Assembly: GCA_964596835.1 (NCBI GenBank)
Contig: CAZQVV010000063.1
Location: 1-15,093, forward strand
From: JAADGZ01 sp964596835
Lineage (GTDB): Bacteria; Pseudomonadota; Gammaproteobacteria; UBA6429; Thiohalophilaceae
Direction of reading: 5' to 3'
DNA length: 15,093 nucleotides
Position 1 is the first letter of the stretch, and every line of letters begins with the position of its first letter. The translations under genes were made by a program, and so were the position numbers. This document shows, piece after piece, positions 1 through 6,634 of this stretch. Under the pieces are notes generated by a model that was not told the DNA's origin, did not search any database, and worked only from the letters and a program-made list of their open reading frames with translations.

Positions 1-58
1 AGGAAGCTTGTCGAAGGAAGCCCTTCGACTTCGCTCAGGAGAGCCTTGTCGAAGGGGG
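1..58. repeat. Dispersed palindromic repeat with CCCTTCGAC/GTCGAAGGG arms
   Basis: CCCTTCGAC at 21-29 is the reverse complement of GTCGAAGGG at 48-56, and an extra GTCGAAGG lies at 10-17, so the stretch can fold as a hairpin on either strand. A clearly related copy in the opposite orientation lies at about 11467-11519. This makes it a dispersed REP-like family rather than a gene part. No coding potential is seen. It may continue to the left of the window. Confidence 0.7.
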
Positions 59-82
59 AATAGCCTTAAATATTGGTATTTC

Positions 83-265
83 AGACCTGAAGTATCCCCA
101 CGAATATTTTCTAAAAATCAAAAGCTTATCTCTCCGCCCATGAACGCGAATATACGCCAATAAAGGCAAAAGCATTCAGTGTTGCATTCTGGCCGCAGGC
201 ACATCAACATAAAACATTGGCGTTTATTCGCGTTTATTCGCGTTTATTTGCGGATATTCCTTTTT
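83..265. mobile_element. Diverged copy of the MITE-like element (end truncated or decayed)
   Basis: The stretch starts with TATCCCCACGAATATTTTCT and runs through AAGCTTATCT, ATGAACGCGAATA, CACATCAACATAAAA, GGCGTTTATTCGCG and GCGGATATTCC. These blocks occur in the same order in the reverse complement of the element at 8465-8682, so the two are copies in opposite orientation. The left terminal repeat here is degraded (CCTGAAGTATCCCCAC), and the right terminal repeat is missing because similarity stops near 265. A short open frame inside it at 179-370 is not a gene. Confidence 0.7.
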
Positions 266-268
266 ACT

Positions 269-351
269 GGTTCCCACGCTCCGCGTGGGAACCTATACCT
301 CGATCGATGTGTTAATCCCGGTATGCGTTCCCACGCCGGAGCGTGGGAACG
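269..351. repeat. Pair of GTTCCCACGC hairpins
   Basis: Two palindromes lie 32 bases apart. One is GGTTCCCACGC-TCC-GCGTGGGAACC at 269-293. The other is CGTTCCCACGC-CGGA-GCGTGGGAACG at 326-351, with an 11-bp perfect stem. They lie just downstream of the minus-strand lytic transglycosylase gene, where such hairpins could protect the 3' end of the mRNA or help termination. No clear T-run follows on the minus strand, so I call it a repeat rather than a terminator. Confidence 0.7.
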
Positions 352-389
352 AGAATTTCGTATCGCATAATCAGTAACCCCATTAGTAT

Positions 390-974
390 TTAGCGTTCAC
401 GCCAGTGGATATCCAGTGCGTGATACACTTTTTTGCTGTAGCGATAATTGCCGAGGCTGCCGTTATAGCGCGCCAGGGCGCGGGTTAAATCCCCTTTTTC
501 CTTGTCCAGATAATAGTGCAGAATAGTGCAACCCAGGCGCAGGTTGGTTTTTAAATTAAACAGGTTGTCACCCGGTTTACCGATTTCATTCAGCCAGAAG
601 GGCATAACTTGCATCAGCCCCATCGCACCGGAACGAGAAATAGCGTAACGGTTGAAGTTGCTTTCAACATCGATCACGGCCAGAACCAGCTCAGGATATA
701 GCCCGGCGCGCGTGGCCTCGTAATGGATCTGTTTGAGCATGGAAATGCGTTTTTCAGCATCGGGTACGCGCGGCGCCAGGCGTGCCGACATGTCCACCAG
801 CCAGACCTCGGCATCGAAGCGATCATTAAAACTATGGTTGTCATTGATGGCTTTTATCAATAACAGACGCAGTTCGTTGTCCGGTTTGATAGTCGGTGTA
901 GCATTGACCTGTGTAATGGATAGCAGAACACATATCAAAGCGATGAGTATGTTGGGGGCAGTCATCATGGTCAT
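390..974 (-). CDS. Lytic transglycosylase, SLT domain
   Basis: This is a 194-residue exported murein hydrolase that should cut the glycan strands of peptidoglycan with formation of 1,6-anhydromuramic acid. Residues 1-25 are a hydrophobic signal peptide ending near VNATP. The SLT fold covers about residues 85-185. The catalytic glutamate is E104 in the stretch VIDVESNF, followed by the family motif GLMQVMP at 119-125 and ALARYNGS near 166. The protein is short and has no extra domains, so it is a stand-alone SLT unit, possibly MltC/EmtA-like. It lies downstream of proS on the same strand, about 140 bases away, with an inverted-repeat element between them. The Met at position 1 (974) or at position 3 could be the start, and the ribosome site (GGAG far upstream) is weak. 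Function by motif is firm; the subfamily is not settled. Confidence 0.87.
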   Translation of the reverse strand: MTMMTAPNILIALICVLLSITQVNATPTIKPDNELRLLLIKAINDNHSFNDRFDAEVWLVDMSARLAPRVPDAEKRISMLKQIHYEATRAGLYPELVLAVIDVESNFNRYAISRSGAMGLMQVMPFWLNEIGKPGDNLFNLKTNLRLGCTILHYYLDKEKGDLTRALARYNGSLGNYRYSKKVYHALDIHWRER

Positions 975-999
975 AAAAAATGATTTACTCCGGAGTCCG

Positions 1000-1093
1000 G
1001 TAGGGTGGGCACGGTTTTTGTGCCCACGCGTTCACTGCAAAGACATCAAAGCAATCATTCTCCGCGTGGGCACAAAAACCGTGCTCACCCTAC
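1000..1093. repeat. 94-bp inverted-repeat element between proS and the lytic transglycosylase gene
   Basis: The left arm 1000-1030 (starting GTAGGGTGGGCACGG) and the right arm 1063-1093 (ending CCGTGCTCACCCTAC) are reverse complements over 31 bases with one mismatch. They flank a 32-base spacer. If transcribed from proS on the minus strand, the arms form a very stable hairpin. The ends (GTAGGGTGGG...CCACCCTAC) suggest a small non-autonomous mobile repeat. No second copy is visible in this window. Confidence 0.8.
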
Positions 1094-1112
1094 GGTGCTG
1101 CGACTTCTACGA

Positions 1113-2819
1113 TTAAGAAATCTGTTTGCGTAGAAACTCAATAATAGTATCGGCAGGCACATCCTGTTTTTCACTAGTTCTACGATTCTTGTATTCTAGT
1201 ATACCCTTGTCCAGGCCCTTTTCACCGATGACGAGCCGGTGGGGGATGCCGATCAATTCCATATCGGCAAACATCACCCCCGGGCGTTCCTTGCGATCAT
1301 CCAGCAGTACGTCAAAACCGGCGGCCTGTAATTCGGTATACAGTGTTTCGGCGGCTGCGCGCACGCGTCCGGATTTATGCATATTCATAGGCAGCAGGGC
1401 GATCTGGAAGGGGGCGAGGACATCCGGCCAGATGATGCCGTATTGGTCATGGTTTTGCTCGATGGCGGCGGCGACCACGCGCGAGACGCCAATGCCGTAA
1501 CAGCCCATGCTCATGATCACGCTCTTGCCGTTTTCATCGAGCACGCTGGCGTTGAGGGCCTCACTGTATTTAGTGCCGAGCTGGAAAATATGGCCGACTT
1601 CGATGCCGCGCTTGATGACCAGTTTGCCCTTGCCGTCCGGGCTGGGATCGCCCTCGGCTACCGTGCGAATGTCCACAACCTCAGCGTCAGGCAGATCGCG
1701 GCCCCAGTTCACGCCTTTAAGGTGCTGGCCGTCAATATTCGCGCCACAGACAAAGTCAGCGACTACTGCGGCGCTACGATCCAGATAGATCGGGATGGAC
1801 AGGCCGGCGGGACCAATGGAACCCGGTGTGCAGCCGATGATCTTTTTAATGCTGTCCTCATTAGCGAAAGTTAACGGGCTGGTTACCGCTTCGATTTTTT
1901 CGGCTTTGATGGGATTGAGTTCATGATCGCCGCGCAGCACCAGGGCGATCAGCGCGTCATCCTCGCCGTTGACGATCAGCGTCTTCAGGCATTTTTCTGC
2001 GCTAATGCCCAGGTATTGACTGACCTCCTCAATGCTGTGCTGAGCGGGAGTGTCCACGGTGCTCATTTCTTCATGGGCTATTGGTCGCGGTTTGGTTGGC
2101 GCGAGGGCCTCGGCCAGCTCGGTATTGGCGGCGTAATCACTTTCATCGCTAAAGGCGATGGCGTCTTCGCCGGATTCGGCCAGCACATGAAATTCATGCG
2201 AGAGGCTGCCGCCGATGGCCCCGGAGTCAGCGCGAACCGGGCGGTAGTCCAAATCCAGACGATCAAAAATACGGCAATAGGTCTGGTGCATGATCTGGTA
2301 GGTGTCATCCAGCGAGGCCTTGTCCAGATGGAAGGAATAGGCGTCTTTCATGATGAATTCGCGTGCGCGCATGATGCCAAAGCGGGGCCGTACCTCATCG
2401 CGGAACTTGGTCTGGATCTGATAGAAATTGCTGGGCAGTTGTTTGTAGCTGCGCAGCTCGTGGCGAATAAGATCGGTGATAATCTCCTCATGCGTGGGAC
2501 CGAGGCAGAAGTCACGCCCGTGCCGGTCTTGCATGCGCAGCAATTCGGGACCGTATTCTTTCCAGCGTCCGGATTCCTGCCATAACTCGGCCGGCTGTAC
2601 CGCCGGCATTAGCACTTCCTGCGCTCCGGCGCGATTCATTTCCTCGCGCACGATGCCTTCCACCTTGCGCAACACCCGCAGTCCCAGCGGCAGCCAGGTA
2701 TACAGACCGGCCGCGAGTTTGCGAATCATACCGGCGCGCAGCATCAACTGGTGGCTGATAATCTCGGCGTCAGCGGGGACTTCTTTCTGGGTGGCAAGCA
2801 GGAATCGGGATACGCGCAT
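1113..2819 (-). CDS. proS: Prolyl-tRNA synthetase (bacterial type, with editing insert)
   Basis: ProS charges tRNA-Pro with proline in the cytoplasm. The product has 568 residues, close to the roughly 570 of the bacterial-type enzyme. Visible in order are the N-terminal MRVSRFLLAT and ISHQLMLRAGMIRKLAAGLY; class II motif 2 (FRDEVRPRFGIMRAREFIMKD); the INS editing domain (about residues 225-390, with SHEFHVLAESGED before it); motif 3 (GCYGIGVSRVVAAAIEQN); and the C-terminal anticodon-binding domain (LLDDRKERPGVMFADMELIG). I chose the ATG at 2819 because it gives the standard N-terminus and has AAGAAG upstream. The open frame continues to 2933, but that extension encodes a dispersed repeat (read as GWVERSETH). 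Identification is certain. Confidence 0.97.
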   Translation of the reverse strand: MRVSRFLLATQKEVPADAEIISHQLMLRAGMIRKLAAGLYTWLPLGLRVLRKVEGIVREEMNRAGAQEVLMPAVQPAELWQESGRWKEYGPELLRMQDRHGRDFCLGPTHEEIITDLIRHELRSYKQLPSNFYQIQTKFRDEVRPRFGIMRAREFIMKDAYSFHLDKASLDDTYQIMHQTYCRIFDRLDLDYRPVRADSGAIGGSLSHEFHVLAESGEDAIAFSDESDYAANTELAEALAPTKPRPIAHEEMSTVDTPAQHSIEEVSQYLGISAEKCLKTLIVNGEDDALIALVLRGDHELNPIKAEKIEAVTSPLTFANEDSIKKIIGCTPGSIGPAGLSIPIYLDRSAAVVADFVCGANIDGQHLKGVNWGRDLPDAEVVDIRTVAEGDPSPDGKGKLVIKRGIEVGHIFQLGTKYSEALNASVLDENGKSVIMSMGCYGIGVSRVVAAAIEQNHDQYGIIWPDVLAPFQIALLPMNMHKSGRVRAAAETLYTELQAAGFDVLLDDRKERPGVMFADMELIGIPHRLVIGEKGLDKGILEYKNRRTSEKQDVPADTIIEFLRKQIS

Positions 2820-3114
2820 GGTATGGCTTCTTATAGTGGCTAAAAGAGGGGATTTTAGCTGTTTGTGTGGGAGGGGTAAAAGGGTTAGTTGATGGGTTTC
2901 ACTTCGTTCTACCCATCCTGCGCACAATTTCAAAGGTAGGATAGGTAGAACGAAGTGAAACCCATCACTATAATCACATAGGCAAAATTACGGGTAGGAT
3001 GGGTAGAACGAAGTAAAACCCATCGCTATAATCACATAGACAAAATTACGGGTAGGATGGGTAGAACGAAGTGAAACCCATCACTGCAATCAAAAGGTTC
3101 CGCTGTCCCAGCCC
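2820..3114. repeat. Array of GGATGGGTAGAACGAAGTGAAACCC repeats, 58-bp period
   Basis: Three direct copies of GGTAGAACGAAGT(G/A)AAACCC begin at 2944, 3002 and 3060, exactly 58 bases apart. The linkers between them are nearly identical (ATAATCACATAG, CAAAATTACGGGTAGGAT). One inverted copy lies at 2891-2918. The GATGGGT and ACCCATC ends can pair as a short stem. Related single copies occur at 8405-8439, 11572-11602 and 11745-11790. The remaining bases of this region, between proS and the gap, show no gene. Confidence 0.85.
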
Positions 3115-3214
3115 NNNNNNNNNNNNNNNNNNNNNNNNNNNNNNNNNNNNNNNNNNNNNNNNNNNNNNNNNNNNNNNNNNNNNNNNNNNNNNNNNNNNNN
3201 NNNNNNNNNNNNNN
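3115..3214. other. Scaffold gap of 100 N
   Basis: The run of N is exactly 100 long, a usual placeholder size. The 55 bases before it (3060-3114) are identical to the 55 bases after it (3215-3269), so the contig ends appear to overlap. The gap probably has no real length, or else hides further copies of the 58-bp repeat. Confidence 0.9.
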
Positions 3215-3244
3215 GGTAGAACGAAGTGAAACCCATCACTGCAA
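3215..3244. repeat. Repeat copy on the right side of the gap
   Basis: It begins GGTAGAACGAAGTGAAACCC and runs into the stop codon of the tautomerase gene. It is the same sequence as 3060-3089 on the other side of the gap, so it is likely one copy seen twice. Confidence 0.75.
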
Positions 3245-3589
3245 TCAAAAGGTTCCGCTGTCCCAGCCCCACATGGCGCGCGGGGCATCGGCAAACTCAA
3301 TATAAATGCGAGCGGCGGGAATGCTGAGTTGTTCTTCAATCAGGTCGCAGAGCGCGGCGGAAAGGGCGGGCGTTTTGCTTTCCGGCAGGCTGATGCTTTT
3401 CAGTTCCAGATAGGCCAGGGGTGCGTTGCTGCCGGCAAACAGCATGGGTTGTGGTGGTTCCAGTGCGACCATGACGTAGCTTTCCGGTTTGCCCAGTTCA
3501 TAGGCCACCCGTTTTGAGGCCTCAGCCAGTAAACGGGCCGAGGCTGTATCATCAATGGCGATGTTGCTCTGAATTTTCAGATAGGGCAT
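3245..3589 (-). CDS. MIF-like tautomerase (macrophage migration inhibitory factor family)
   Basis: The 114-residue product belongs to the tautomerase superfamily, in the branch with eukaryotic MIF/D-dopachrome tautomerase. Members use the N-terminal proline, exposed after removal of Met, as the base in keto-enol tautomerisation. Here the protein starts MPYLKIQSN, so Pro2 is present. Family-like stretches are YVMVALEPPQPMLFAGS, AYLELKSISLPESKT, LSAALCDLIEE and RIYIEFADAPRAMWGW, and the length matches the family. The natural substrate in bacteria is unknown. It starts 9 bases after the stop of the DUF4124 gene and is likely co-transcribed. No strong ribosome site is seen. Its last 8 codons lie in the 55 bases duplicated across the assembly gap. 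Confidence 0.88.
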   Translation of the reverse strand: MPYLKIQSNIAIDDTASARLLAEASKRVAYELGKPESYVMVALEPPQPMLFAGSNAPLAYLELKSISLPESKTPALSAALCDLIEEQLSIPAARIYIEFADAPRAMWGWDSGTF

Positions 3590-3598
3590 TTGAATTTT

Positions 3599-4051
3599 CT
3601 ATTGGCTACAGTAATCAGCGACCTGTTTTTTGGCTTCGTCAAGTTTTTTCATGCGCTCTTTATCGCTCAGGCTTTTAATATTGCCATCTTTGTCCTTCCA
3701 GCGTCGTTGAACCTGATAAAAACGCAGGTGATTTTTGGCCAGTTTGCAGTCCTTGTCACGCTCGGCAGCATTTTTTTCCATTTCTTTTTTGACCAGTGCG
3801 TTTTCCTTGCGCTTGACTTCGTCCTGCATGATCGACTCCCGGGCGGAACTTGCGGTGTGAGATTCTGAACCGGAGCGGGAGGGCGCGATGGTCTGGATAT
3901 GTTCGTATCGGGTACCGTCGGCGGGGGGGCGTTGTGAATACACGACATGGCCATCACTATCGATCCATTTATAAGTGCTGACGGCATAGCTACTGCCAGA
4001 TATGAACAGGCTCAATAGGATGGATGCAAGGATGAGGGATATTCTTCGCAT
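3599..4051 (-). CDS. Exported DUF4124 domain protein
   Basis: The product has 150 residues. Residues 1-23 form a signal peptide (MRRISLILASILLSLFISGS, cut near SYA). Just behind it is the short DUF4124 motif YKWIDSDGHVVYSQRPPADG, found in many periplasmic proteins of Gamma- and Betaproteobacteria. The rest is a charged, probably coiled region rich in Lys and Glu (about 70-150) with three cysteines (residues 102, 148 and one in the leader region is absent; count approximate). No enzymatic motif is visible and the function is unknown. AGGTAG upstream of the ATG is a usable ribosome site. It is first of a two-gene unit with the tautomerase and divergent from ilvI. Confidence 0.82.
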   Translation of the reverse strand: MRRISLILASILLSLFISGSSYAVSTYKWIDSDGHVVYSQRPPADGTRYEHIQTIAPSRSGSESHTASSARESIMQDEVKRKENALVKKEMEKNAAERDKDCKLAKNHLRFYQVQRRWKDKDGNIKSLSDKERMKKLDEAKKQVADYCSQ

Positions 4052-4381
4052 GGGAGCTACCTGTTATTGGCGCGTGTTAGCGCGTATGGGGGGTTCCGTA
4101 TTCTGATTATAGACTGCTAAGTGTATACCATAATGGCCCTTGCCTGAACCGGTCTTATCCGGGTAACTGTGGGTTGGCCCACAGTTTTCCGGCCCCTCTT
4201 TGGTTCGGCGTTATAAAACCCTGCTAGCCGTGTCGAATTGCCGATTTTTGTCCAGGATAGACTAATTTTAGTGCAATTGTCCGGGTTGACTGATTATACT
4301 ATACCGCTTCGCGAGTATGGATGCGGCAGGGGCGGTTAACTGTCTGCTGCGCCCAATATCGATCATGCGGGAGAAGCGGAC
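4052..4381. promoter_or_regulatory. Divergent regulatory region of DUF4124 gene and ilv operon
   Basis: These 330 bases hold no gene I can support. They must contain promoters for both directions. A possible ilvI promoter is TTGTCC at 4277-4282, 17 bases, then TATACC at 4300-4305, a weak match that leaves a leader of about 70 bases. GGGAG about eight bases before the GTG of ilvI is the likely ribosome site. A hairpin at 4165-4186 is listed separately. I looked for a branched-chain-rich leader peptide and did not find one. Confidence 0.4.
4165..4190. other. Strong hairpin followed by short T-run upstream of ilvI
   Basis: AACTGTGGG (4165-4173) and CCCACAGTT (4178-4186) form a perfect 9-bp stem with a TTGG loop, followed by TT. 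It resembles a short intrinsic terminator on the plus strand. If an ilv transcript starts upstream of it, it could act as an attenuator; otherwise it may simply insulate the divergent genes. It lies upstream of the promoter proposed at 4277-4305. Confidence 0.5.
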
Positions 4382-6091
4382 GTGAAACTTGGTGGTGGCG
4401 ATATCCTTGTCCAGTTTTTACAGGATGAAGGTGTTGAATTTGTATTTGGTTATCCGGGCGGTGCAGCCCTTCATATCTACGATGCCATTTTCCGGCAGGA
4501 AAGTGTCAAGCATATTCTTGCTCGTCATGAGCAGGGGGCAGTGCATGCGGCTGACGGTTTTGCGCGTTCTACCGGCAAACCGGGGGTGGCGCTGGTGACT
4601 TCCGGGCCGGGCGCGACTAATGCCCTAACGGGGATTGCCACCGCCTATATGGATTCCATTCCGCTGGTGGTGCTGACCGCACAGGTTCCCAGCCCGCTTA
4701 TCGGCAGTGACGCCTTTCAGGAAGTCGATTCGGTTGGCATCACCCGCCCCTGCGTCAAACACAATTTCCTGGTCAAAGATGTTAAAGATCTGGCCAGCAT
4801 TTTGCGCAAGGCATTCTATATTGCGACTACCGGGCGACCCGGGCCGGTGGTGGTCGATATTCCCAAGGACATCACCGATCCGGGCGTGAAAATTCCGTAT
4901 AGCTACCCGGAAGATTTCAGCATGCGCTCTTACCAGCCGACGGTGAAGGGGGATCCGGGCCAGATTAGTCTGGCGGTTGATCTGATCCTGTCGGCGAAAC
5001 GGCCCATGGTCTATTCAGGTGGCGGGGTGGTTTTGAGCAATGCAGCCGAGGAATTTACCGCTTTTTGCCGCATACTGGGTTTTCCCGTTACCAATACCCT
5101 GATGGGCTTGGGCGGCTACCCAGGCACCGATCCCCAGTTTCTCGGCATGCTGGGCATGCATGGCACCTATGAAGCCAATATGGCCATGCATGAGTGTGAC
5201 GTATTGATTGCCATCGGCGTGCGCTTTGATGATCGGGTGACGGGGGATCTGAAAAAATTCTGTCCGCATGCAAAAATCATCCATGTGGATATCGATCCGG
5301 CCTCGATCTCCAAGAATGTTCGCGTTGATGTGCCCATCGTCGGTGATGTCAAACAGGTGGTCAGTGATCTGGCTCGGGAACTGGATGCTACCGAGAAACA
5401 GAATGATGCCGCAGCGCTGAAAAAATGGTGGAGCCAGATTGGCCAGTGGCGCGGTAGGGACTGTCTGCAGTATGATCGCGGAAGCGAGCTGATCAAACCC
5501 CAGTACGTGGTTGAAAAACTCTATGAAGTCACTGGCGGCGATGCTTTCGTGACTTCCGATGTGGGCCAGCACCAGATGTTCACCGCGCAGTTCTACAAGT
5601 TCGACAAACCGCGCCGCTGGATCAACTCCGGTGGTCTGGGCACCATGGGTTTTGGGCTGCCGGCTGCGGTTGGCGTACAACTGGCGCATCCTGATGCGAC
5701 GGTCGCCTGTGTGACGGGGGAGGCCAGTATTCAGATGTGTATTCAGGAGTTATCGACGGCGCGTCAGCTTGATTTGCCGCTTAAGATCATTTGTCTGAAT
5801 AATCGCTATATGGGCATGGTGCGCCAGTGGCAGGAGTTTTTCTATGAAAGCCGTTATTCGCACACTTACATGGATGCGCTACCGGATTTCGTCAAGCTGG
5901 CAGAAAGCTATGGTCATGTCGGCGTGCGTATTGAAAAGCCGGAAGATGTGGAAGGCGCGCTAAAAGAAGCCTTTGCGATGAAGGACAGTCTGGTGTTTAT
6001 GGACTTTGTCACTGATCGGACTGAAAATGTTTATCCCATGATCGCAGCCGGTAAGGGACATCATGAAATGCAAGAAAGAGAGCTAGCCTGA
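4382..6091 (+). CDS. ilvI: Acetolactate synthase large (catalytic) subunit
   Basis: This thiamine-diphosphate enzyme condenses two pyruvates (or pyruvate and 2-oxobutyrate), the first common step of Val, Leu and Ile synthesis. The 569 residues show the N-terminal PYR domain with catalytic Glu50 in ARHEQGAVHAADGFAR, the central FAD-binding domain (RFDDRVTGDL, KIIHVDIDPASISK), and the C-terminal PP domain with the ThDP/Mg motif GEASIQM...LNN at residues 446-474. The usual GDG is GEA here, a variant also met in Pseudomonas-like relatives. The start is a GTG at 4382 with GGGAG upstream, and the N-terminus MKLGGGDILVQFLQ aligns with the family. The stop is one base before ilvH, so the subunits are translated together. 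Confidence 0.97.
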   Translation: MKLGGGDILVQFLQDEGVEFVFGYPGGAALHIYDAIFRQESVKHILARHEQGAVHAADGFARSTGKPGVALVTSGPGATNALTGIATAYMDSIPLVVLTAQVPSPLIGSDAFQEVDSVGITRPCVKHNFLVKDVKDLASILRKAFYIATTGRPGPVVVDIPKDITDPGVKIPYSYPEDFSMRSYQPTVKGDPGQISLAVDLILSAKRPMVYSGGGVVLSNAAEEFTAFCRILGFPVTNTLMGLGGYPGTDPQFLGMLGMHGTYEANMAMHECDVLIAIGVRFDDRVTGDLKKFCPHAKIIHVDIDPASISKNVRVDVPIVGDVKQVVSDLARELDATEKQNDAAALKKWWSQIGQWRGRDCLQYDRGSELIKPQYVVEKLYEVTGGDAFVTSDVGQHQMFTAQFYKFDKPRRWINSGGLGTMGFGLPAAVGVQLAHPDATVACVTGEASIQMCIQELSTARQLDLPLKIICLNNRYMGMVRQWQEFFYESRYSHTYMDALPDFVKLAESYGHVGVRIEKPEDVEGALKEAFAMKDSLVFMDFVTDRTENVYPMIAAGKGHHEMQERELA

Positions 6092-6092
6092 G

Positions 6093-6587
6093 ATGCGTCA
6101 TATTATTTCATTATTGATGGAAAATGAGGCCGGTGCGTTGTCGCGTGTCGCCGGCCTGTTTTCCGCTCGCGGATACAATATCGAATCCCTGACTGTCGCC
6201 CCGACTGAAGATCCGTCGTTGTCACGCATGACGCTGGTGACCCGGGGGTCGGACAATGTGATCGAACAGATCAAGAAACAGCTCAACAAGCTGATTGATA
6301 TCGTCAAGCTGGCCGACATCAGCGATGGCGTACATATCGAACGTGAACTGATGATGGTTAAGGTGCAGGCGGCAAGCTCCGAGCAACGCGAGGAAGTTAA
6401 ACGCATAGCGGATATTTTTAATGGCTGTGTGCTGGATGTGACCGACAAGACCTATGTGATTGAGCTGACGGGTTCCGGTGAGAAGCTGGATGCTTTCCTG
6501 CAGACCATCGATCAAAACAGCATTCTCGAAACGGTGCGCTCGGGGGCGACGGGGATTGCGCGGGGCGGGCAGTCCCTGCGGGTGTGA
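6093..6587 (+). CDS. ilvH: Acetolactate synthase small (regulatory) subunit
   Basis: This subunit binds the catalytic subunit, raises its activity and gives feedback inhibition by valine. The 164-residue length equals that of E. coli IlvH. The N-terminal ACT domain (residues about 2-76) contains ENEAGALSRVAGLFSARGYN and IESLTVAPTEDP. The C-terminal domain contains RELMMVKV and IADIFNGCVLDVTDKTYVIE. The ATG follows the ilvI stop after one base. ilvC begins 48 bases downstream on the same strand, consistent with a single ilvIHC operon. Confidence 0.96.
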   Translation: MRHIISLLMENEAGALSRVAGLFSARGYNIESLTVAPTEDPSLSRMTLVTRGSDNVIEQIKKQLNKLIDIVKLADISDGVHIERELMMVKVQAASSEQREEVKRIADIFNGCVLDVTDKTYVIELTGSGEKLDAFLQTIDQNSILETVRSGATGIARGGQSLRV

Positions 6588-6634
6588 TTCAAGTTGAAAA
6601 TTATTGACGACATAACAGATACGGGAACAGTTTA

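Noticed and set aside
179..370. 63-codon plus-strand ORF
   Set aside because: It lies across the MITE-like copy and the GTTCCCACGC hairpins; the translation follows repeat sequence and has no ribosome site.
2820..2933. N-terminal extension of proS (MKLCAGWVERSETH...)
   Set aside because: Encoded by a dispersed repeat and absent from the ProS family; the ATG at 2819 gives the standard N-terminus.
3090..3114. Second copy of the tautomerase C-terminal codons
   Set aside because: Identical sequence on both sides of a 100-N gap is better explained by contig overlap than by gene duplication.
2891..3244. CRISPR-like regular repeats
   Set aside because: The stretches between the repeats are nearly identical to each other, so they are not spacers, and no cas gene is near.
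3046..3339. ORFs read through the N run
   Set aside because: They exist only because N codons were left open; they repeat the tautomerase end on the other side of the gap.
4086..4104. Possible ilv leader peptide starting ATG GGG GGT
   Set aside because: Only six codons and no Ile, Leu or a run of Val codons.
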